A program made the position numbers and the translations under genes. Shown here in pieces: positions 1-6,905 of a stretch of DNA of 60,665 bases (positions are counted from its first letter, which is position 1; every line of letters starts with the position of its first letter). The notes beneath the pieces were generated by a model, which saw only the letters and a list, made by a program, of their open reading frames with translations, was not told where the DNA came from and made no database searches. The stretch comes from CAZCEC01 sp964497615 (GTDB lineage: Bacteria > Chloroflexota > Anaerolineae > Anaerolineales > UBA6663): NCBI GenBank assembly GCA_964497615.1, contig CAZCEC010000036.1:1-60665 (forward strand), given 5' to 3'.

Positions 1-633
1 ACGGTCAACAACGCCGACAAGCTCCCGCGCACCTTGCCCGACCGGCTGATCCCTGAAGTCGAGAGCCGCATCGCCGCCCTGCGCGGGCCGCGGCCCCGGC
101 GCGCGCCCGGCAACCCGGTTGACATGGCCCTCATCGGCGTGAACGTGCTGCTGCTGCTGGTCATCGGCGGCATCGTGGCCCTGTATGTGATCCCATCCTA
201 TAGCGGCGTGGCGGCAGTGGATCAGGCTATTGAAGCGACCCGTGTGGCGGCTTTGGTCACCCAGGGCCCGCCGCCCGGCGAAAACGGCGACCGGCCCACG
301 CCGGCCGAGTTAATGCAGGCCGAGTTCGATGCGCTGCCGGCCGGCGACGCGGCCGCGGGCCAGCTTGTTTTCCAGGGGGCAGGCGGCTGCACTGCCTGCC
401 ACTCGCTGGAGGCGGGCCTGGCGGGCGTCGGCCCGTCGCAAAGCGGCATTTCGCAGCGGGCCGCGACCACCAAGCCCGACTACTCGGCCCAGGCCTACCT
501 CTACGAATCGATCACGAACCCGAATGCCTTTGTGGTGACCGGCTTCCAGCAGGGCATCATGCCGCAGACCTTCAAGCAGACGCTCACGCCGCAGCAGATC
601 GCGGATGTGATCGCGTTCTTGATGACGCAGTAA
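1..633 (+). CDS. membrane-anchored c-type cytochrome, 5' end outside the window
   Basis: The reading frame is open from base 1 to the TAA at 631-633, so the start probably lies upstream; a TTG at 34 is the only early internal start and has no convincing ribosome site. About 40 residues in comes one hydrophobic helix (from about base 124), then an Ala/Pro-rich linker, then a monohaem cytochrome c domain with the haem-binding motif CTACH, a downstream MPQTF methionine-ligand segment and the usual C-terminal helix TPQQIADVIAFLM. The protein should sit on the membrane with the haem outside and carry electrons in a respiratory chain. The partner complex is not visible here. It could be the C-terminal part of a cytochrome b/c-type quinol oxidoreductase subunit; I cannot tell. 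Confidence 0.85.
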   Translation, partial: TVNNADKLPRTLPDRLIPEVESRIAALRGPRPRRAPGNPVDMALIGVNVLLLLVIGGIVALYVIPSYSGVAAVDQAIEATRVAALVTQGPPPGENGDRPTPAELMQAEFDALPAGDAAAGQLVFQGAGGCTACHSLEAGLAGVGPSQSGISQRAATTKPDYSAQAYLYESITNPNAFVVTGFQQGIMPQTFKQTLTPQQIADVIAFLMTQ

Positions 634-661
634 GCCCCGGCGACCGGCGACCATTCACAGG

Positions 662-1159
662 ATGAAACGCGAAGAGCTTGTGGCGGCCATTCGAGATGAA
701 CGCGCCCGGCTGGACGCGGCGCTGGAAGGGCTGACAGCCGACCAGATGCTCGCGCCGGGCGCAGCTGGTGAGTGGTCGGTCAAGGACATCCTGGCGCACC
801 TCACCGCCTGTGAGGTGTACCTGCTCACCAGCCTGTTCAAAGCTCAGCGCGGTCAAAAGGCCGCCAAGCTGGAGTTGACGGAGGCCGAAGCCGAGGCCCA
901 GAACCAGAAGTGGTATCGTGAGTACCGCGACCGCCCCCTGGAGAACGTGCTGGCCGACTATCACGGCGTGCACCGCCAGGTGCTGCGGGTGGTGGAGGGC
1001 TTGAAGGACAGCGAACTGGCTGCCCCCGATCCGTGGCAACACGGAAAGACTCTGGGCCACTATTTCAAGGATTGGGTGGTGGATCACGAGGCCGAGCACC
1101 TGCCGGACTTGCTGGCCTGGCGCAAGGCCCAGGCGCGGGGCAGCAACGGGGCGGGCTAG
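662..1159 (+). CDS. DinB-like / ClbS-DfsB family four-helix protein
   Basis: A 165-residue protein with the opening MKREELVAAI, the helix EWSVKDILAHLTACE and the late DHEAEHLPDLL segment. These fit the ClbS/DfsB (DUF1706) branch of the DinB four-helix-bundle superfamily. Some relatives protect against genotoxins or hydrolyse small electrophiles; others are uncharacterised. The His residues at about 46 and in DHEAEH are candidate metal ligands. The ATG lies 28 bases after the cytochrome stop, so co-transcription is possible. Its TAG stop shares the palindrome CTAG (1156-1159) with the stop of the convergent gene on the other strand, so the two genes overlap tail to tail by 4 bases. The family is clear; the substrate is unknown. 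Confidence 0.8.
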   Translation: MKREELVAAIRDERARLDAALEGLTADQMLAPGAAGEWSVKDILAHLTACEVYLLTSLFKAQRGQKAAKLELTEAEAEAQNQKWYREYRDRPLENVLADYHGVHRQVLRVVEGLKDSELAAPDPWQHGKTLGHYFKDWVVDHEAEHLPDLLAWRKAQARGSNGAG

Positions 1160-1848
1160 GGGTCCGGCCAGGGGCCGCCGGTTTGCAGGGCCTGGGAATA
1201 CTCGCTCCAGCGGGCATCGTCGTGCCCGCGGATCTGAGCCAGAAACGGAAAGTCCTCGGGGGCAATGGTGAACCGCGCCAGCGGCGTCACCGGCTCGAAG
1301 CTGGCAAGCTGTGGCACCCGCACCTCATACTCACCAAATGGAAAAGGCGGCATCCGCACAAACGTCTCCGCCGGCAGCACATACACCGTGCCCGTGCGCC
1401 ACGGCTGCTGGGCCAGCGCCTGCCGGCTGATCGAGAAGACGTAGAGCGGCTCGGTCTCCTGCCCGGCCTTGTCCGCCAGCCGGATGCAGGCGTTGGTGAT
1501 GAGCATGGGGTGGCGCTCGCGGTCGATGACCGCAAAGAACATTGGCCACAGCCCGTCGCCGGCCGCGTAGACCGCCTTCTGGTTGCCAAACGGAATCTCG
1601 TCATTGGACTGGCGCGGCTCGAAGATGGCGATGTCGTCGCTGGGCGAGCCATGCAGGGCCAGCCCCAACTCATCCGAGAGGTAGCACAGGAACTGCCACT
1701 TGGGCGCGTCCAGGGAATAGGCGAGCGGGTTCCGGCTGCCATTGGCCAGGGCCGCCTGCCAATAGTCCGCAAACGCGGCCTTCAGCTCTGGCGTGGGCGG
1801 GGCGGCCGGGCGGGGGAGCCAGTATGAAGGTAGGCGCAAAGCACTCAT
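1156..1848 (-). CDS. 230-residue protein of unknown family, partner of a HicB-like antitoxin
   Basis: I do not recognise this family. The protein is soluble, without signal peptide or membrane helix. Notable segments are a central ALHGSPSDD, then an acidic/aromatic stretch ending VYAAGDGLWPMFFAV, and later a TGTVYVLPAETF strand. The order HGS ... VYAA.D ... FFA loosely recalls ADP-ribosyltransferase-fold proteins, but this is only a motif impression. The ATG at 1848 overlaps the stop of the HicB-like gene (1845-2051) by 4 bases (ATGA), a spacing typical of toxin-antitoxin pairs. In HicAB the partner is a ~60-residue dsRNA-binding-fold RNase. This protein is four times longer and is encoded second. 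The tail overlaps the stop of the convergent DinB-like gene. Confidence 0.7.
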   Translation of the reverse strand: MSALRLPSYWLPRPAAPPTPELKAAFADYWQAALANGSRNPLAYSLDAPKWQFLCYLSDELGLALHGSPSDDIAIFEPRQSNDEIPFGNQKAVYAAGDGLWPMFFAVIDRERHPMLITNACIRLADKAGQETEPLYVFSISRQALAQQPWRTGTVYVLPAETFVRMPPFPFGEYEVRVPQLASFEPVTPLARFTIAPEDFPFLAQIRGHDDARWSEYSQALQTGGPWPDP

Positions 1849-2051
1849 GCGGGGCGCTCCTTGTCGCTCACGGCCATAGACTCCAGGTAGTCGTTCACGG
1901 AGTCGCGGAATGCCCGCTGCAGGGCGGCCAGGGTTTCACCCTCAAACGTCATCACGTCGCGGATAGCGGCACCCTTGCCATGGTAAAGGCCGGCATCAAC
2001 ATCGCGTACGTACGTGCCCTGATCGCCTTTGTAATGGTTTGTCGTAGTCAT
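1845..2051 (-). CDS. HicB-like antitoxin domain protein (no DNA-binding tail)
   Basis: A 68-residue protein with the HicB partial RNase-H fold. A GLYHGK strand is followed by IRDVMTFEGETLAALQRAF and a closing RDSVNDYLE helix, which is the hallmark of the HicB_like/DUF1902 group. The chain ends ten residues later, so it lacks the HTH or ribbon-helix-helix tail that many HicB proteins use for autoregulation. It is the first gene of a two-gene unit. The next gene overlaps it by 4 bases and is not hicA. The ATG at 2051 is divergent from ygfZ with 73 bases between them. A minus-strand promoter TTGCAG-N18-GATAAT can be read across the ygfZ start, ending near 2111. Confidence 0.8.
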   Translation of the reverse strand: MTTTNHYKGDQGTYVRDVDAGLYHGKGAAIRDVMTFEGETLAALQRAFRDSVNDYLESMAVSDKERPA

Positions 2052-2086
2052 GCGCTCAGCCAGACTGATGTTGCCAGGGGAGACAT

Positions 2087-2115
2087 TTCGCCAACCATTC
2101 AGCCTCTGGTATTAT
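2087..2115 (+). promoter_or_regulatory. putative ygfZ promoter, near-leaderless
   Basis: The -10 box TATTAT (2110-2115) lies 9 bases before the ygfZ ATG at 2125. A weak -35 candidate TTCGCC is at 2087-2092 with a 17-base spacer. Transcription would start at about 2122, leaving almost no leader and no room for a ribosome-binding site. The same AT-rich element read on the other strand (GATAAT) could serve the divergent HicB unit, so the two promoters may compete. Confidence 0.4.
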
Positions 2116-2124
2116 CATAGCAAC

Positions 2125-3123
2125 ATGACGACGACTGCAAGCCCCGATCCTGCCACCGCTCTGCCGCGCACCATCGCGGACACTGCTGCCGAATATGCCG
2201 CCGCCCACACCGGCGCTGTCGCCATCTGGCGCAACCAGGAAGGCCGCGTGCGCGCGCTGGACCGCGACCGGTTGGACCTGCTGCACCGTATGTCCACCAA
2301 CGATCTCAACGGCCTGCCCGTGGGCGAGGCGCGGCAAACCGTGCTCACCACCCCCATCGCCCGCATCGTGGATGTGGTGTGGGTGCTTAACCGCGGCGAG
2401 ACGGCCCTGATGCTGACGGGTGAGGGCCGCGCCACCGCAGTGCGCCGCTGGCTGGCCGGCTACATCTTTTACAACGACAAGGTCAAGTATGTGGATGCCA
2501 GCGCCGAGTTGGGGCAATTCGGCGTGTACGGTCCCCAGGCGGCGCAAGCGGCCGAGGCGCTGCTGCCCGGCGCGGCAGCCTTAGCGGAGAACCATTTTGT
2601 GGAGCAAGACGAAGTGATCGTCCTGCGCGGGCGGCCGCTGGCCGGCGATGGCTTCACCGTCATCGCGCCCGCCGAGCGCGCGCCGGAATTGTGGGAGCGG
2701 GCGCTGGGGGCGGGGGCCGTGGCCGCGGGCGATGAGACGTATGAGTTGCTGCGCCTGAAGGCGGGCCAGCCCGCCGCCGGCCACGAACTGACCGAGAACT
2801 ACATCCCTCTGGAAGCGAACCTTTGGTCCGCGGTGAGCTTCAACAAGGGCTGCTACATCGGCCAGGAGATCATTGCCCGCATGGAGAGCCGGGGCAAGTT
2901 GGCGCGGCGGCTGGTGGGTCTGCGGCTCGATGCGCCGGTAGCCGTGGGCGCGGAGGTGCAGGCCGCGGGCGGCGGCGCGGCTGGCACCGTCACCAGCGCC
3001 GGGGTGCTGCCCGACCTGGGGCCGGTGGCGCTCGCATTCCTCAAGACCGCCCAGGCCGAGCCGGGCACGGCCGTGCGCGTGGGCGAGGCAGCCGGGACCG
3101 TCGCGTCCCTGCCCTTTGCCTAG
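2125..3123 (+). CDS. ygfZ: YgfZ/GcvT-like folate-binding protein
   Basis: A 332-residue protein of the GcvT-fold YgfZ/IBA57 family, which uses tetrahydrofolate to help assemble or repair certain iron-sulfur enzymes. The family signature K-G-C-[FY]-x-G-Q-E is present as KGCYIGQEIIARMES at about residue 250. The N-terminal LDRDRLDLLHRMSTNDL segment and the C-terminal barrel (RLVGLRLD ... ALAFLK) also fit. I chose the ATG at 2125 over an upstream in-frame ATG at 2050 because homology begins after it and the extra 25 residues lie across the promoter. The gene faces the MFS gene tail to tail with 6 bases between stops. Confidence 0.85.
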   Translation: MTTTASPDPATALPRTIADTAAEYAAAHTGAVAIWRNQEGRVRALDRDRLDLLHRMSTNDLNGLPVGEARQTVLTTPIARIVDVVWVLNRGETALMLTGEGRATAVRRWLAGYIFYNDKVKYVDASAELGQFGVYGPQAAQAAEALLPGAAALAENHFVEQDEVIVLRGRPLAGDGFTVIAPAERAPELWERALGAGAVAAGDETYELLRLKAGQPAAGHELTENYIPLEANLWSAVSFNKGCYIGQEIIARMESRGKLARRLVGLRLDAPVAVGAEVQAAGGGAAGTVTSAGVLPDLGPVALAFLKTAQAEPGTAVRVGEAAGTVASLPFA

Positions 3124-3129
3124 CCCAGC

Positions 3130-4278
3130 TTAGGACGCAGGTTTCGCCGGTCCCGTCCCGGCGGCATAGACAAAGGCAGCGGCCAGCAGCGCCGCCCCCG
3201 CCGCTGCCCCAAACATCCCCTTCGCGCCGAGTTCATCCAACAGCAGCCCGCCGGCCAGCGCGCCCACCGCCGCGCCAACGCCGTAGCCGGCTGCGGTGAG
3301 CAGGCCCTGGGCCGTGGCCCGCAGACCCGGCGGGGTGTGCGTCTCCACAAAGCCGATGCTGCCCGTCAGGTGCGGCCCGAAGCTCATCCCATGTGCCAGG
3401 CAAGTGAGCAGGGCCACCAGGGGTGACGTGACCAGCGCCAGGATTGCCCAGCGCGCGGCGAAGAGGCCATAGGCCAGCAGCATGGCGCCGCGGACCCCCA
3501 GGCGCTTGAATATCATGCCGGAGAAGTAGAGCACGGGCAGTTCGGAGATAGCTGCCAGCGCGCCGGCCAGGCCCACCCAGGCGGGGCTGCCGCCCAATGC
3601 CACCAGGTGCAGGGGGAAAAACGCGTTGTAGATCTGCATGGTGGCGCCGATGAGGAAAACGCCCGTCAGGAACAGCATCAGCGCCCGCTGGCGCAGGAGT
3701 TGACCCAGCCCGGCGCGGAAGCTCAGTTGCACCACCGCGCGGCGCGCCGGCAAGCCCAGGGCCACCAGGCCCGCAGCCGCCAGGAAGATGCCATAGCCGT
3801 AGAACAGCCACGGCAGGCCCCAGGCCTGGAGCACGTAGCCCATGATCCAGGTGGCGGCGGTGAAACCCACCGAGCCCCACACGCGAATACTGCCATACGT
3901 CACGGGCGTGCCCTGCACCAGATCGAGCACGGCGCTGTCTATCAGCGCGACGATGGGGGTGGCAAAGAAGGCGCTGACCAGGGCCAGTGCGGCCAAGGCG
4001 GGCAGGCCGCGGACGGTGAGCATCAGCAGCGCCGGGATGATGGGGCCTAGGGTGGCCAGAGGCAGCAGCCAGCGATGGATGCGGAACTTGTCCCCCAGCA
4101 GGCCCCACAATGGGCTGGCCACCAGCAGCATGAGAGGCCACAGCGCAATCAGCAGGCCGATTTCGCCGCCGGTGAGGCCAACCTGTTGGAGGTACAGCGG
4201 CAGGTACGGGATATAGACGCCAACCGCGGCGAAGAAAAAGGCGTAATAGAGGCAGGCGAGGACCTGCGCCCGGTTCAA
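3130..4278 (-). CDS. MFS transporter, PPP-like family
   Basis: A 382-residue protein with about 12 hydrophobic helices. It opens with YYAFFFAAVGVYIPYLPLYL and has the loop GLLGDKFRIHR between helices 2 and 3, features of the MFS_1-like PPP (phenylpropionate permease) group. The substrate cannot be read from sequence. The ATG at 4278 lies 2 bases after the stop of pyruvate kinase, so the two are almost certainly on one transcript. That coupling suggests export or uptake of a central-metabolism acid, which is inference only. Confidence 0.8.
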   Translation of the reverse strand: MNRAQVLACLYYAFFFAAVGVYIPYLPLYLQQVGLTGGEIGLLIALWPLMLLVASPLWGLLGDKFRIHRWLLPLATLGPIIPALLMLTVRGLPALAALALVSAFFATPIVALIDSAVLDLVQGTPVTYGSIRVWGSVGFTAATWIMGYVLQAWGLPWLFYGYGIFLAAAGLVALGLPARRAVVQLSFRAGLGQLLRQRALMLFLTGVFLIGATMQIYNAFFPLHLVALGGSPAWVGLAGALAAISELPVLYFSGMIFKRLGVRGAMLLAYGLFAARWAILALVTSPLVALLTCLAHGMSFGPHLTGSIGFVETHTPPGLRATAQGLLTAAGYGVGAAVGALAGGLLLDELGAKGMFGAAAGAALLAAAFVYAAGTGPAKPAS

Positions 4279-4280
4279 CT

Positions 4281-5723
4281 TTACGACTTGCCGACGGTAT
4301 GCAGCAGGATAAAGTTAGCGGGCACCAGCTTGGAGGGCGGCAATCCGGCGATCACAATCACCTGCTGGCCGGCGCGCACGGGAGAGTCGTACAGCATGCC
4401 GGCCTCCACGTGCGCCAGCATGGCCTCCACCGTATCGGCTTGCGGGATGAGGTACGGGGTGATGCCCCACAGCAGCGGCAGCCGCTGATAGGTCTTCGGG
4501 TCCGGGGTGAAGGCCAGGACCGGGACGTGCGGCCGCGCCTTGGACATGATGCGGGCGTTGCGGCCGGTGAGCGTGAAGATGGCGATAGCGGTCACATCGC
4601 GGTCGTGGGCTAGTTCGCGGGCGGCGCGGGCCAGGGCCACCGAGTCGTCGGAGGTGGATTCGGTCACGCCGCGCCAGCGCCCCCATTCCTCGCTGTGGGC
4701 CTCCGCTTCCTTGATGATGGCCGCCATCATGCGCACCGCCTCGATCGGGTATTGGCCCGTGGCCGTCTCGCCCGAGAGCATCACCGCGTCGGTGCCGTCG
4801 TAGATGGCATTGGCGATGTCGGAGGCCTCGGCGCGGGTGGGTAAGGGATTGGTCATCATCGACTCGAGCATCTGCGTGGCGGTGATGACGAACTTGCGCT
4901 CGCGGTTGGCAGCTTCGATGATGCGCTTTTGGGCCGTGGGCACCTGCTGCGGCGAGAGCTCCACGCCCAGGTCGCCGCGCGCCACCATCACCCCGTCGGC
5001 CACTTGCAGGATGGCATCCAGGTTGTCCAGGGCGGCCGGCTTCTCCAGCTTGGCGATGACGGGCGTCTTGGCGGCATTCGGGTCGCACTCGACGAGCGCC
5101 CGCTTGACGGTCGCCACGTCCTCGGGCCGGCGCACGAAGCTGATCGCCACGTAGTCCACGCCCTGCGCCACGCCAAACGCCAGGTCTTCCCGGTCCTTCT
5201 CGGTCAGGCTGGGAATATTGACCATGACGCCCGGCAGGTTGATGCCCTTGTGCTCCTTGAGCAGGCCGCCGTGCGTCACGCGCGTGGCCACGTCGGTCGC
5301 GTCCACCCGCTCCACCTTAAGCTCCAGCCGGCCGTCGTCCAGCAGCAGCCGGTCGCCTGCCTTTACGTCGCCCGGCAGGCCCTCATAGGTGGTCGAAACC
5401 AGCCGGTCGGTGCCTTCAACGTCGCGGCTGGTGATGGTGAACGGCGCGCCATCCACCAGATTGACCGGCTCGCCGCCGGTGAGGGTGCCGGTGCGGATCT
5501 TGGGCCCTTGCAGGTCCTGCAGGATGGCAACCGGCTTGGACATCCGGCGCGAGATGCGGCGCAGGGCGGCAATCGCGGCGGCGTGGTCGGCGTGGGTGCC
5601 ATGCGAGAAATTCAGGCGGGCCACGTTCATCCCGGCGGCAATCAGCGCCGCAATCTTCTCCTCGCTGTTGGAGGCGGGCCCAATAGTGCAAACGATCTTC
5701 GTGCGCCGGATATTGGCGTCCAA
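4281..5723 (-). CDS. pyk: pyruvate kinase
   Basis: A 480-residue pyruvate kinase, which converts phosphoenolpyruvate and ADP to pyruvate and ATP in the last step of glycolysis. Visible family motifs are RRTKIVCTIGPAS at the start, ARLNFSHG, the active-site segment PVIAKLEKP, MVARGDLGVE and ITATQMLESM, followed by a C-terminal domain of full length. The start is TTG at 5723, with GAGG six to ten bases upstream. A TATAAT box at 5775-5770 gives a leader of about 40 bases, which contrasts with the leaderless promoters elsewhere in this window. The MFS gene follows 2 bases after the stop. Confidence 0.95.
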   Translation of the reverse strand: MDANIRRTKIVCTIGPASNSEEKIAALIAAGMNVARLNFSHGTHADHAAAIAALRRISRRMSKPVAILQDLQGPKIRTGTLTGGEPVNLVDGAPFTITSRDVEGTDRLVSTTYEGLPGDVKAGDRLLLDDGRLELKVERVDATDVATRVTHGGLLKEHKGINLPGVMVNIPSLTEKDREDLAFGVAQGVDYVAISFVRRPEDVATVKRALVECDPNAAKTPVIAKLEKPAALDNLDAILQVADGVMVARGDLGVELSPQQVPTAQKRIIEAANRERKFVITATQMLESMMTNPLPTRAEASDIANAIYDGTDAVMLSGETATGQYPIEAVRMMAAIIKEAEAHSEEWGRWRGVTESTSDDSVALARAARELAHDRDVTAIAIFTLTGRNARIMSKARPHVPVLAFTPDPKTYQRLPLLWGITPYLIPQADTVEAMLAHVEAGMLYDSPVRAGQQVIVIAGLPPSKLVPANFILLHTVGKS

Positions 5724-5769
5724 ATCGACCTCAACCTGTTACGTGAAAATGAGTGCGTTGCAAGGGGCG

Positions 5770-5775
5770 ATTATA
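5770..5775 (-). promoter_or_regulatory. -10 box of pyk
   Basis: Perfect TATAAT on the minus strand, about 47 bases before the TTG start of pyk. No good -35 box is seen (TTCGGC at 17 bases is poor). Confidence 0.45.
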
Positions 5776-5834
5776 CTACGGGCCCCGCGCCGGCCGAACC
5801 GCGCCGCGCAATTGGCTGCCGCGCCGCCGATGCC

Positions 5835-6848
5835 CTAGATGTGCTCGCGCCGCGCTTCTTCGTCTGCCCGCGCCGCCGGGGGGGCGGTGGGGTCGGGCGT
5901 GGTGTGCATGGCGATCAGGGTCGTCCACGACTTTGGCGGCCGTGGCGCGCCCAGGCCCCTTTCGCGCGCCACCAGCAGCACCGAGGCCGCCAGCAGCAGC
6001 GCGCCCAGCCATTGGGCCGGCGCCAGCGTCTCGCCCAACAGCGCCAGGGCCGCCAGCACGGTGACCAGCACCTCGCTCAGGCCGATGATGGCCGTCTGCA
6101 CGCCGCCCAGGTGCTTCACGCCCAGGAAGAGCGCCACGCGCGAGACGAGGGTGACCAGGGTGAGCAGCAGCACCGCCTGCCAGGCCGCGGCGCTGGGCGG
6201 CAGGGCCGGAGCGCCGGCCGCCAGGTAGCCCACCGACACCGTCACCGACATGGCCGTCAGGTTGTACAGCGCCACGGTGGGCGCAGGCACATCGTACAGC
6301 ACCCGCTGGTTCACCGACAGGTGCAAAGCATACAAAAGGCCCGCGCCGATCATCAGCGCCGCGCCCAACCAGTCCGCGGGGGCGTGCGCCTGCCGCGTGA
6401 GCAGATACACCGCCGCCAGGGCCAGCGCCATGCGAAACGCGGTGAAGCCCGAAATCCGGTGCCCCTCCAGCCGGGCCATCAGGGTCAGGAAGATCGGGTA
6501 CAACGTGTAAAGCAGATGGGCCACGGAGGCATCGAGCCGGCCCAACCCGGTGTAGTACATCAATGAGCCTAGCCCGTTGATGACCCCCGCCGCCAGGCAC
6601 CCCAGCAAGCCGACCGGATAGATATAGACGTAGCGCCGCCAGCGTGCCCCCAGCGCGAACAGGCCCCACAGCGCCGCCGTGGCCAGCACCGTGCGCAGCG
6701 CCACCACCGACAGCGGCGGCGTGCCCGCCAGGATGGCCTGCTTGCCGAAGATGGGAGCCATGCCCAGCACGCCCGCCGACAGCAAGGCCGCGGCCACGCC
6801 CGTAAACTGGGCTGAGGTCCAGGCGGAGGCGGATTGGCTCTCAGACAT
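5835..6848 (-). CDS. EamA-type DMT transporter
   Basis: A 337-residue protein with ten predicted membrane helices arranged as two EamA repeats, for example VAALLSAGVLGMAPIFGKQA at the start of the first and LIGAGLLYALHLSVNQRVL at the start of the second. Family members export amino acids, purines or other metabolites. The specific cargo is unknown. The last 40 residues are a charged cytoplasmic tail. It lies between the threonine synthase-receiver gene and pyk in the same direction, 57 bases after the former, so it may be the distal gene of the large sensory operon. An amino-acid exporter next to a threonine synthase would make sense, but this is inference. Confidence 0.8.
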   Translation of the reverse strand: MSESQSASAWTSAQFTGVAAALLSAGVLGMAPIFGKQAILAGTPPLSVVALRTVLATAALWGLFALGARWRRYVYIYPVGLLGCLAAGVINGLGSLMYYTGLGRLDASVAHLLYTLYPIFLTLMARLEGHRISGFTAFRMALALAAVYLLTRQAHAPADWLGAALMIGAGLLYALHLSVNQRVLYDVPAPTVALYNLTAMSVTVSVGYLAAGAPALPPSAAAWQAVLLLTLVTLVSRVALFLGVKHLGGVQTAIIGLSEVLVTVLAALALLGETLAPAQWLGALLLAASVLLVARERGLGAPRPPKSWTTLIAMHTTPDPTAPPAARADEEARREHI

Positions 6849-6905
6849 CGGTTGGCAGTCGGCGTGCGTCCCGTCAGGCGTCAGGCTGGTGCGTGCTGGG
6901 GGGCG

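Noticed and set aside
4929..6566. 545-codon plus-strand open frame across pyk and the DMT gene
   Set aside because: Antisense shadow of two well-supported minus-strand genes; Gln/Arg/His-rich, no family wording.
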